The translations under genes were made by a program, and so were the position numbers. From assembly GCA_021160725.1 (NCBI GenBank), contig JAGHCA010000018.1, forward strand, positions 1-36,313: a stretch of 36,313 nucleotides of DNA, in the 5' to 3' direction. The notes below the pieces were generated by a model. It was not told where the DNA came from and made no database searches. It worked only from the letters and a program-made list of their open reading frames with translations. Each line of letters starts with the position of its first letter. The first letter of the stretch is position 1. This document shows positions 28,039 to 36,313 of this stretch, piece by piece. The DNA comes from Dehalococcoidia bacterium. GTDB taxonomy: Bacteria; Chloroflexota; Dehalococcoidia; GIF9; AB-539-J10.

Positions 28039-29031
28039 ATGGCTAAAATTTATTACGACAAGGATGCGGACCTGAATTTGCTCAAAGGAAAGACAATTGG
28101 CATTATTGGTTTTGGGAGCCAGGGACACGCCCATGCCCAGAATCTAAGGGACAGTGGCTGCCAAGTCATTGTTGCTGAATTACCAGGCACTAAAGTCTGG
28201 GAGACGGCAAAGAAAGCTGGTTTTGAAGTAGCCACTGCCTCTGAAGTAGCCAAGAAGGCAAATATAATTGTTATGCTAGCTCCGGATACTTTGCAGCCCA
28301 GAATCTATCGGGAGTCAATCGAAAAGGAAATGGGCCCTGGCAAGACCTTGATGTTTGCTCACGGTTTTAGTATCCACTTTTCCCAAATAGTGCCCCCGGT
28401 CGAAGTTGATATAAGCATGATAGCACCCAAATGCCCCGGACATATACTCAGAAAGCTTTATGCTGAGGGTTCAGGAGCCCCGGCCCTGGTAGCTGTCCAG
28501 CAAGATGCCTCTGGCAAAGCAAAGGATATGGCTCTGGCCTATGCCAAGGGCATTGGTTGCACTAGAGCTGGAGTTCTAGAAACCACCTTCGCCGAAGAGA
28601 CTGAAACCGACCTTTTCGGCGAGCAAGCAGTTCTTTGTGGTGGAATCTCCTCCCTGATAAAAGCTGGCTTTGAAACATTGGTAGAGGCTGGCTATCAACC
28701 GGAGATCGCCTATTTCGAGGTTTGCCACGAGTTAAAGCTCATTATCGACCTGATTTATCAAGGTGGTTTGAGTTACATGCGCTATTCTATAAGTGATACA
28801 GCAGAGTACGGAGATTATACGCGGGGCCCACGAGTCATTGACGATTTAGTCAGGGAAGAAATGGAGCAAATTTTAGCAGAAATTCAGAATGGCAGTTTTG
28901 CCACGGAATGGGTTTTGGAAAACCAAGCTGGCCGCCCCAGCTTCAATGCTATAAGGCGGATGGAAGCTGCCCATCCTATTGAAGTTGTAGGTAAAAAATT
29001 AAGAGATATGATGCCCTGGCTGAAGGGCTAG
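28039..29031 (+). CDS. ilvC: Ketol-acid reductoisomerase
   Basis: 330 aa; [53 protein letters not shown] aaaggaggt. Confidence 0.97.
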   Translation: MAKIYYDKDADLNLLKGKTIGIIGFGSQGHAHAQNLRDSGCQVIVAELPGTKVWETAKKAGFEVATASEVAKKANIIVMLAPDTLQPRIYRESIEKEMGPGKTLMFAHGFSIHFSQIVPPVEVDISMIAPKCPGHILRKLYAEGSGAPALVAVQQDASGKAKDMALAYAKGIGCTRAGVLETTFAEETETDLFGEQAVLCGGISSLIKAGFETLVEAGYQPEIAYFEVCHELKLIIDLIYQGGLSYMRYSISDTAEYGDYTRGPRVIDDLVREEMEQILAEIQNGSFATEWVLENQAGRPSFNAIRRMEAAHPIEVVGKKLRDMMPWLKG

Positions 29032-29190
29032 GTATTATGAGAAAAGCTTGCTCCTGATATACCACCGTAAGCTCTAAATTTTTATAAAACCTGGCAGTAC
29101 TCTGCTGGCGCACATGTTACCCTGCTTCAACAGATCTGCTCACTCTATCAGCTCATAATTATCTTGCTAAGAAGGGGGAAAGCAACGAAA

Positions 29191-29340
29191 ATGAGCAGGA
29201 TAAATATAATCAAAGTCGTTATTCCCTGTGCACTCGGGATGACAACAATTGCCGTCGCCCCTTTTAACTTGGGAATTGCCCCTCATCCGAAATTTGAAGC
29301 TGCCGAGCATGCCAGGATTTCGGCAAATGATAGCATTTAA
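29191..29340 (+). CDS. Possible 49-aa small ORF of unknown function
   Basis: MSRINIIKVVIPCALGMTTIAVAPFNLGIAPHPKFEAAEHARISANDSI; agggggaaag upstream; hydrophobic N-terminal half. Not in the ORF track. Confidence 0.25.
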   Translation: MSRINIIKVVIPCALGMTTIAVAPFNLGIAPHPKFEAAEHARISANDSI

Positions 29341-29473
29341 ATAGCGAGACAAAGAGCTCAAAGTGATAATCAACATTGATAAACAACTCCGGTGGGTTAG
29401 CTATTTGTAGAAAAACCATAAGCTGGGTAGAAAGTTTGACGTAGATGCTGAGTGCAGGGTAAACCTGCCCGGG

Positions 29474-30571
29474 ATGAAGGCTGTTATTCTGGCTGATGGG
29501 GAAGCGACCAGACTGCAATCCCTTACGTGCAACACCCCAAAAATCATGGTCTCCGCGTTGAATCGACCTTTCTTCGAACACCTTATCGCCTATCTCAAAA
29601 AGCACAATATCACCGACATAATCCTCGCGGTAGGCAAGATGTCTTAGCAGATCGAGCATTATTGCGGCAATGGCACCAAGTTCGGTGTCAGTTTAGCTTA
29701 CTCGACAGAAGATTTCCCCATGGGAACAGCAGGAACAGTGAAAATTGCGAAAGGTTCCTGGACGATTCCTTCATTGTTTTTAACGAAGATATTTTCACAA
29801 ACATTGACCTGAGCACGATGATACAATTGCACCGCCAGAATAAAGCCACAGCCAGCCTGGCTTTGACCCCTGCGGACGATCCTACTATTTATGGAGTAGT
29901 GGAGACAGATAGCCGGGGCATTGTCAAACGCTTTATCGAGAAGCCAAGTCGGGACAAGGTAACTACCAATATGATTAATGCTGACATCTATATCTTGGAA
30001 CCTGAAATCTTGAGTTACATCACCCCCAACATATTCTCCATTTTGAGCGTGATGTTTTTCCACCGCTTTTAGACAGAGGACAGGCCATATATGGCTACCC
30101 ATCCCAAAATTACTGGATTGATATTGGCACTCCAGATAAATATTTGAGATTACAGCACGATTTGCTCTGGCACCCCGACTTGGTCGGAGTAGGTAATAAG
30201 GATACTGAATTTGAAGGTGCGAGTTTTACTCACTCCTTGGCTAAGATTGAGGGCCAGTAATAGTCGGCAAAGCTTGCTTCATTGACAGGAATTCCATAAT
30301 AAGGGGACCAGCCATCCTGGGAGCAGGGTGTCGTGTAGAAGAAGACGCAGTATTAGAAGGGGTGATATTGTGGCAGGATTGTAAAATTGGCAAAGGAGCC
30401 AAGCTGAGAAACTGCCTGGTTGCCTCCCGTCGCCATATCGGTGAGGAGAGCGAAGTTATGGATGGCTGCATTCTAGGGGACGATGTGCTGATTGGTAAAG
30501 GGAATAAGCTATCTAATGGAATCAAGATTTGGTCAGGTAAAGCTATCGAGTCTGCTACGATTTCGTTCTAA
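29474..30571 (+). pseudogene. Sugar-nucleotidyltransferase (mannose/glucose-1-phosphate type) pseudogene
   Basis: Reconstructed across frames: MKAVILADGEATRLQSL..NTPKIMV...FFEHLIAYLKKHNITDIILAVGKMS[TAG]QIEHYCGNGTKFGVSLAYSTEDFPMGTAG...FIVFNEDIFTNIDL...GVVETDSRGIVKRFIEKP...YWIDIGTPDKYL...VIVGKACFIDRNSIIRGPAILGAGCRVEEDAVLEG. Multiple stops and frameshifts. Confidence 0.9.
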
Positions 30572-30942
30572 ATAGACAAGCCCCACTTCTCCTTTCGCTC
30601 AATTGCCCATCGTGCTTCGAGAGAATCAGGACATAGCCCGCGTTCTCTCACGCCAGGCAGAGGATTTGAGCCCCACCGACAATGCCACACCCGACCAGGT
30701 CTTGACAACCCCTAGGATTGTAGCACAATAGTACTATAAGAGGCGGAATATAGGATATAAGGCTGGTGGTCAAGTGTATACGCGAAGGGGTTGTGGTAGT
30801 TCGAGCTACAGTCAGTCCATAATATGTAAATATGTAATTATGTGAACTGCGCTCTTTTCCCTCGCCATAGTAAAAATCAACCCACCCTTCCGAAATTGAG
30901 GTTGTTCAGAAAAGTGCAACGCACTACGCTCCCCATTCACCA

Positions 30943-30980
30943 TTGCGAGCCCCGACTTTTCGGGACAAAGCAATCCCATA
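30943..30980. repeat. Dispersed repeat copy (cattgcgagccccgacttttcgggacaaagcaatccc)
   Basis: Same pattern as 6332-6365 and 35207-35292. Confidence 0.7.
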
Positions 30981-31066
30981 AGGGATATGAGCCTGATAGG
31001 TTGGCAATTTATTCCTCGCTAAAAAGAGGCGACATATAGAGTGTCACCCAACGAAGGAGGTGAAAC

Positions 31067-32770
31067 GTGAAGATAATGATTAGCTCGAGGAGGAATCATC
31101 GCACGAGAATAGTTTGTATCTTCTTAATCGCGGTAGCCTTAATTGCAGTGATGGCAGGCTGTAATGCTACCCAGTACGAAATCACCATGGCAGTGAACCC
31201 TGAGGAAGGGAGAACAGCAATTGACCTGACCGGCGCTTCACCTTACGAAGCAGGTGCAAAAGTTACTATAAAAGCAGAGGCCAACCTGAGCTACCGGTTT
31301 GTCAAGTGGACGGTGCCGGCAGGCACATTCGATGATGAAGAGGCAACAGAGACTACCTTCACCATGCCGGCTCGAGATGTCACCGTCACCGCTAATTTTG
31401 AGCTTGTTCCCCCTGACCACTACAAGTTCTACGAAGTGGGCGGAGAGAAAGTGCCGATAGGGGAGGAGGTGCAACTGGTAGACCAGTTCGGAACTTCCAA
31501 CGCAACGGTGGAGGCAGCCACATACTTCGGCAATCCTGTCGAGAAGATACATGGTGATATGAAGGCCCCGATTGCGGACGAGAACCGCCACTACACCCTG
31601 TACGAACTATTGCTCGAAAGAGAGCCTGAGTCGTGGACAGTGACGGTCAACAACCAGTTTCAGGACGATGTGGAGCTGACAGTGTTCGGTCCCTTATACT
31701 TGGCTGTGCCAACACAGAAGGAAGACCACGAAGCGCCTGTGTGTCTCAACCACTACCTGGTCTACAAGGCTTATGGACCGATGGTGAATGACGAGGTTGT
31801 GCTCAGCGACCAATTCATCGAGGATGAGCCCGCTGTGGTATATGAACCCTACTACTTCGCCAACCCCGTCAAGAAGACAGTAGTTGACAGCGGCGATGTA
31901 GCAGCGATCGAGGACCCGGATCTGCATTGGGTACTCTACAATATATGGGACGAGGCGAGCCCGCCCATCGACAAGAGAATACAGATAAACAATCAGTTCG
32001 GTAACCAGACCCTTGACCTGCTCGAACAAGAATTCCTCGCTACACCCTCCCAGAAGTTAGAATGGGAGCAGCCTCTCAACCATTTCAAGTGCTACTTAGC
32101 TGAATGGGCGGATGAACCGCCAATGTTCGAAGTGCCTGTGCAACTGGAGGACCAGTTTGTCACTATCAACGCGACGGTGTTATGGCCCGAACTCTTTGCC
32201 AACCCTGTCCAGAAGGAGAAGATGGTCGGCGAAGAAGAATGGGAGAAGACGCCCATCTCAGACCCGAAAGACCACCTCACGTTCTACTTATTAGCATACA
32301 ACATGACACCTCAGGTATGGGAAGTGACGGTCACTAACCAGTTTGACCCTGCACCTGACTACCAGACATTGTGGATAACAGGTCCGAAGTACCTGGCTGT
32401 GCCAACCCAGAAGGGAGACCACAGTCCTCCAGACAGTCTTGACCACTTCTTGGTCTATGAAGTCCTTGACTATACGTGGGTGCCGGAGGCATCCTTGTTT
32501 CTCCGGGACCAATTCACCGAACAATATGCTGACGTTCACGTACTTAAATATTTCGCCGTACCCGCCAAAAAAACTCATGGATCTGTTACTACGCCAATAA
32601 TAGAGGGTGACTATCATCTGGTATTCTACTGGATAGACGGCGGGTCAGCATATAATGAGGTGCCGCTACCGATTGAGAATCAGTTCGGCAAGCAGCTACT
32701 TTGGTGGCAACAGTCCGAATATGATTTACTCGGCGCGCCCTCAGTGAAGCTAGACGTGAAGGGACCCTAG
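31067..32770 (+). CDS. Lipoprotein with N-terminal InlB-B-like repeat and tandem uncharacterised modules
   Basis: 567 aa; lipobox VIAVMAGC-like (ALIAVMAGC); YEITMAVNPEEG...FTMPARDVTVTANFE; repeated NQFG/DQF...FANPVxK...DHxLxxY...NQF...LAVPTQKxDH modules. Confidence 0.85.
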   Translation: MKIMISSRRNHRTRIVCIFLIAVALIAVMAGCNATQYEITMAVNPEEGRTAIDLTGASPYEAGAKVTIKAEANLSYRFVKWTVPAGTFDDEEATETTFTMPARDVTVTANFELVPPDHYKFYEVGGEKVPIGEEVQLVDQFGTSNATVEAATYFGNPVEKIHGDMKAPIADENRHYTLYELLLEREPESWTVTVNNQFQDDVELTVFGPLYLAVPTQKEDHEAPVCLNHYLVYKAYGPMVNDEVVLSDQFIEDEPAVVYEPYYFANPVKKTVVDSGDVAAIEDPDLHWVLYNIWDEASPPIDKRIQINNQFGNQTLDLLEQEFLATPSQKLEWEQPLNHFKCYLAEWADEPPMFEVPVQLEDQFVTINATVLWPELFANPVQKEKMVGEEEWEKTPISDPKDHLTFYLLAYNMTPQVWEVTVTNQFDPAPDYQTLWITGPKYLAVPTQKGDHSPPDSLDHFLVYEVLDYTWVPEASLFLRDQFTEQYADVHVLKYFAVPAKKTHGSVTTPIIEGDYHLVFYWIDGGSAYNEVPLPIENQFGKQLLWWQQSEYDLLGAPSVKLDVKGP

Positions 32771-33003
32771 CCTTTAGAATAGTCGACGGTAGATCAACAA
32801 GCGCCATAAGAGTATCGCTAACTGAGTAAGCGACAGGGGGGGTTGCCCTCACCCCCTCCTCTCCAGGACTGATATATTGTACAAACAACACGCTAGGCTA
32901 GCCTCCCCTTACGCCAGCATCTCATCCACCTCACCTCAAGCATTGTTGCACTGGTAGTAAACTTGAGTGCTGGCGAAGCCGGGACAACCACCAAAGTCAA
33001 GGG

Positions 33004-34092
33004 CTAGACATTAAATAAGAAGGTAACTACGTCTCCATCCTGGATGATGTAGTGTTTGCCTTCCGTCCTGAGCAGACCTCTTTTACGCGCCTCAGCCAGG
33101 CTGCCGCAGCTTTCCAAATCACCATAGCTGACGACCTCAGCCCGGATAAATCCCCTTTCCATGTCGGAGTGAATCTTTCCCGCCGCTTTTGGTACCGGAG
33201 TTCCAGCTGGAACAGTCCAGGCCTTTAGCTCAGAGGAAACCGTGGTAAAGAAAGAAATCAGCCCCAGAAGGCTATAGGAAAGCTCGATAACCCGGTCCAG
33301 CGCCGGCTTGCTCAGCCCCATAGTTTCACGAAATTCCCTGGCTTCAGCATCGCTGAGCTGAGCTAGCTCCATCTCCAGCTTGCCGCACAGAGCTACCACG
33401 GCAAATTGGGGATAAAGGGAACTTATCTCACTTTCCAGTTTTGAAGCCTGTAATATCTGCTCCTCCCCTATATTAAGAATTACCAGCATGGGTTTGGCAG
33501 TAAGAAATTGATAGTTGGCCAGCATCTTCATTTCTTCCTTCGACAAACCTTGCAGTCTTATTGGTATATCTCTCTCTAGCTCCGCCTTCACCTTTTGCAA
33601 CAAAAGTTGCTCCTTTAAATAAAATTCCCGCTCTGCTGCTTTAGCCCCTTTCAAGCTGGGCTCCAGTTTGTCCAACCTTTTCTCCAAAATAGTTAAATCC
33701 GAAATAGCGAGTTCTAAATCTAAGGAAGCTATGTCTCGCTTGGGATCTATACTTCCTTCAGGATGTGGAACCTTGTCATCTTCAAAAGCTCGAACTACCT
33801 GGAGCAAGGCATCGGCGGTGGTGAGATAGTTCAAGAATTCTCCTCCGGGGCCCTCTTTGCCGAAGCCCTTGATAGAACCAGCAATATCTAGGTAACTAAC
33901 CTCTGCAGGCACAATTTTTTTGGGATGGAATATACCTTCCAGCACCGAGAGCCGGGAATCGGGCACCTTGGCTACGCCGGTATTGGGAGCCAGTGTAGGG
34001 GAATAAGCAGCAACTTCAGCCTTGCCTCTGGTCAGGGCATTAAAGATGGTCGTTTTACCGCTCTCAGGTGTCCCGATAATGGCAACCTTCAT
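33004..34092 (-). CDS. YchF/OLA1-like P-loop NTPase (divergent)
   Basis: 362 aa; MKVAIIGTPESGKTTIFNALT, DIAGSIKGFGKEGPGGEFLNYLTTADALLQVVR, C-terminal TGS-like end (RAEVVSYGDL...IQDGDVVTFLFNV). Confidence 0.92.
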   Translation of the reverse strand: MKVAIIGTPESGKTTIFNALTRGKAEVAAYSPTLAPNTGVAKVPDSRLSVLEGIFHPKKIVPAEVSYLDIAGSIKGFGKEGPGGEFLNYLTTADALLQVVRAFEDDKVPHPEGSIDPKRDIASLDLELAISDLTILEKRLDKLEPSLKGAKAAEREFYLKEQLLLQKVKAELERDIPIRLQGLSKEEMKMLANYQFLTAKPMLVILNIGEEQILQASKLESEISSLYPQFAVVALCGKLEMELAQLSDAEAREFRETMGLSKPALDRVIELSYSLLGLISFFTTVSSELKAWTVPAGTPVPKAAGKIHSDMERGFIRAEVVSYGDLESCGSLAEARKRGLLRTEGKHYIIQDGDVVTFLFNV

Positions 34093-34165
34093 GATTATAT
34101 CCTACCATATTTTAGTTTTGTGCCTCTGCCAGGAAAAGTCGATGCTGTGCTAGAATATCAGGTAA

Positions 34166-35170
34166 ATGTTCTACATTCTCTATGGTCAGGACTCTTTCTC
34201 CCTCAATCAAGCCGTGGAGAAAATTAAAGCTGGCCTGGGCGACCGGGAGTTGGTGGCGACTAACACCACCAGCTTAGAGGGCAAGAATCTAACTTTAAGT
34301 GAACTTAGAAATAAATGTGGCGCCGCTCCTTTTTTATCCTCATACCGGCTGGTGATAGTTGATGGCTTGTTAGGGCGCTTCGAAGCAAAACAAGGCCGAC
34401 CACGGTCTGGCAGAGGTAAATCTAGAAATGGGCTGGGGGAGTGGGAAGGTCTGGCTTCTTACGTCGGGAAAATGCCGGAAACGACTGTGTTAATGCTGAT
34501 TGACAGGGATGTGAAGGGAAATAATCCTCTGTTAAAGAAGCTTTCACCGCTAGCTGAAGTAAGAACCTTCCCCTTGCTGCGAGGTAGGGATTTAAAGGTC
34601 TGGATACAGCAGCGGGTAAAGGAAGAAGGCGGCGATATCACCTCCCCAGCCGTGAAATTGCTCGCTGAACTCATAGGCGGAGACTTATGGGCGATGAATG
34701 GTGAAATCCAGAAACTAATTCTTTATGGCCAGAACTGTCCCATCAGCGAAGATGACGTCAAACAACTGGTAAGTTATGCCCAGGAGGCTAACATCTTTGC
34801 TCTGGTGGATGCAGTAGCTGAAGGACATACCGAGTTAGCCCAGCAGATACTGCATCGGCTGTATGACGACGGTATGCAACCAACACATATCCTGGCTATG
34901 ATTACCAGGCAATTCCGCTTAATAGCTCTAACCCTAGACTTGCCCAGGAGGCTATCCCGTCCACAAATTCAGGAGAGGTTAGGGCTGAAATCAAGCTACC
35001 CCCTGGATAAAACGCTTAGCCAGGCCAAACTGTATGATTTTGAGGGCGTAAAGCGGGTTTACGACAAGCTTCTGGAGACCGACTCAGCCATCAAAACTGG
35101 CAAATACAGCGATAAATTGGCTCTCGAGCTCCTGGTAACCGAACTTGCCTGTCTGAAGTTAACTGCATAA
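34166..35170 (+). CDS. holA: DNA polymerase III delta subunit
   Basis: 334 aa; FYILYGQDSFSLNQAVEKIK...GGDLWAMNGEIQKLILYG...IFALVDAV...ALTL. Confidence 0.92.
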   Translation: MFYILYGQDSFSLNQAVEKIKAGLGDRELVATNTTSLEGKNLTLSELRNKCGAAPFLSSYRLVIVDGLLGRFEAKQGRPRSGRGKSRNGLGEWEGLASYVGKMPETTVLMLIDRDVKGNNPLLKKLSPLAEVRTFPLLRGRDLKVWIQQRVKEEGGDITSPAVKLLAELIGGDLWAMNGEIQKLILYGQNCPISEDDVKQLVSYAQEANIFALVDAVAEGHTELAQQILHRLYDDGMQPTHILAMITRQFRLIALTLDLPRRLSRPQIQERLGLKSSYPLDKTLSQAKLYDFEGVKRVYDKLLETDSAIKTGKYSDKLALELLVTELACLKLTA

Positions 35171-35206
35171 ATCATTATAGTTCTCCCTCCCTCAAACTCT
35201 TTTTGC

Positions 35207-35292
35207 CATTGCAAGCCTCGATTTATCGGGACGAGGCGATCCCATTCTCCGCTCTATCATTGCGAGCGGAGCGAATGCGGAGCATGGCAATC
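35207..35292. repeat. Composite dispersed repeat (cattgcaagcctcgatttatcgggacgaggcgatccc / cattgcgagcggagcgaatgcggagcatggcaatct)
   Basis: Two adjacent copies of the cattgcgag..caatc family. Confidence 0.7.
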
Positions 35293-35307
35293 TTGCAAAA
35301 GAACATC

Positions 35308-35420
35308 CTAAATACTAATCAATATCAAATGACCAAAAACCCAATGCCCAGAAGGGTTTTGAACTTTGAATTTAGATATTGGGATTTGTTTAGGATTTAG
35401 TACTTAGAGTTTAGAATTTA
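35308..35420. repeat. MITE-like AT-rich element with opposed ends
   Basis: cctaaatactaatcaatatcaaatgaccaaaaacccaatg...ggttttgaactttgaatttagatattgggatttgtttaggatttagtacttag; left and right halves are inverted relatives. Confidence 0.8.
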
Positions 35421-35493
35421 CCGTGGAAAGTTGCCTCTGGCTATTCTAAAACACATTGTCCCATTTATGATAGGCTTAATTAGGAGGTTCATA

Positions 35494-35946
35494 ATGAAAG
35501 CATGTGAAGGACGAATGGGCCGGGTTTTTGTGATACGGCTGGAGGATGGGGAGGTGGTACCCGAATGTATCGAGCGGTTCGCCGAAGAGAAGGGAGTATC
35601 CGTGGGGCAGGCTATCCTGGTGGGTGGAATTGGAGGTGGCGACGTCGTTGTCGGCCCGAGACACTCGGAAGAGAAGCAGCCAGAGCCCATGCTCCTGCCC
35701 GTTGATGGAGCCCATGAAGTGGTGGGGGTGGGAGTGCTCGCCCCCGGTGAAGAAGGCAAACCGGTCTTGCATATCCATGCTGCGCTGGGGAGAGCAGGGC
35801 AGACCATGACCGGATGCCTGCGGCAGGGCGTCACCACCTGGCTCGTGGGAGAGGTTATCCTCTATGAAATCCTCGGTGCAGACATGGTACGTATCCAGGA
35901 CAAGCAGAGCAGCTTCGAGCTTCTGGAGCCAGGGGTTAATAAATAA
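35494..35946 (+). CDS. PPC/DUF296 domain DNA-binding protein
   Basis: MKACEGRMGRVFVIRLEDGEVVPECIERFAEEKGVSVGQAILVGGIGG...LHIHAALGR...GEVILYEI; RBS taggaggttcata before ATG 35494. Confidence 0.9.
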   Translation: MKACEGRMGRVFVIRLEDGEVVPECIERFAEEKGVSVGQAILVGGIGGGDVVVGPRHSEEKQPEPMLLPVDGAHEVVGVGVLAPGEEGKPVLHIHAALGRAGQTMTGCLRQGVTTWLVGEVILYEILGADMVRIQDKQSSFELLEPGVNK

Positions 35947-36067
35947 AGAATTTTGTGGACATATCACCCTCACCTTAATCCTGGCCCGTCAAGCGTCAAG
36001 GGGGCTTTGCTTCAAAAGCGCCATCTATTCTAACAGTCGGATGATGGTTTTTTTAAAAGTCTACCTA

Positions 36068-36292
36068 TCATTTCCCGCCAAGATATGGCGATATTATCAT
36101 GAGGATAAGTCCAGCGAAAAATACAAGTAATATTGACCATGTATCAGCTTTTATCACTAATAATGCCAAAGAGCCAATCACACCTGCGAACCCGATACTA
36201 TATACCCATTGAAGATCTGCTCTTCTTTGTGCTGTTTTGAGAAGCATTTTTATCTCAGTCAATTCCTTCTTAATTTCATTATCTTCACCCAT
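36068..36292 (-). CDS. Small two-TM membrane protein
   Basis: 74 aa; charged N-terminus and two hydrophobic helices; aaaggaggaatcatt RBS upstream on the minus strand. Confidence 0.7.
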   Translation of the reverse strand: MGEDNEIKKELTEIKMLLKTAQRRADLQWVYSIGFAGVIGSLALLVIKADTWSILLVFFAGLILMIISPYLGGK

Positions 36293-36313
36293 TAATGATT
36301 CCTCCTTTATAAG

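Noticed and set aside
20976-30571. Genome-wide reassignment of TAG as a sense codon (three in-frame TAGs: 21072, 26517 and in the nucleotidyltransferase)
   Set aside because: TAG is the natural stop of several intact genes here (ilvC, prepilin peptidase, NUDIX, YchF-like, 184-aa ORF, 567-aa lipoprotein), and the nucleotidyltransferase also carries frameshifts. Local nonsense mutation is simpler.
30595-30840. Possible gene fragment (RENQDIARVLSRQAEDLSPTDNATPDQVLTTPRIVAQ) downstream of the pseudogene
   Set aside because: Short, without start, RBS or recognisable family; it could be a remnant but cannot be supported from sequence alone.

Overview
Bacterial chromosomal window, probably from a Chloroflexota/Dehalococcoidia-like organism (lineage is inferred from gene content and repeat style, not tested). 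Left end (1-3043): two phage tail/baseplate-like genes, the first truncated by the window edge. Next come a coiled-coil hypothetical, an MBL-fold hydrolase, a prepilin peptidase, a DUF72 protein, uvrC, a xerC/D-like recombinase, a small TM protein, pcm, a nitroreductase and tRNA-Glu. These are followed by hypF, a GLUG-repeat lipoprotein, NUDIX, GNAT, nadK and hypE/hypD/hypC. A long leader region leads to a small pilin-like gene, and then an ilvD-ilvB-ilvN-[ABC ATPase/permease]-ilvC locus. The right end has a decayed sugar-nucleotidyltransferase, a repeat-module lipoprotein, a YchF-like P-loop NTPase, holA and a PPC/DUF296 protein. The most notable signals are: (1) several families of short dispersed palindromic or MITE-like repeats that lie inside or at the edges of ORFs and appear to be translated (708-aa tail protein, hypF, ilvB C-terminus); (2) an ABC ATPase split by an in-frame TAG at the Q-loop glutamine, with a strong Shine-Dalgarno just downstream; (3) a perfect 25-bp hairpin, a consensus promoter and an amber-interrupted small ORF with ATGA coupling, upstream of a pilin-like gene. 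No CRISPR array, rRNA or intact transposase was seen.
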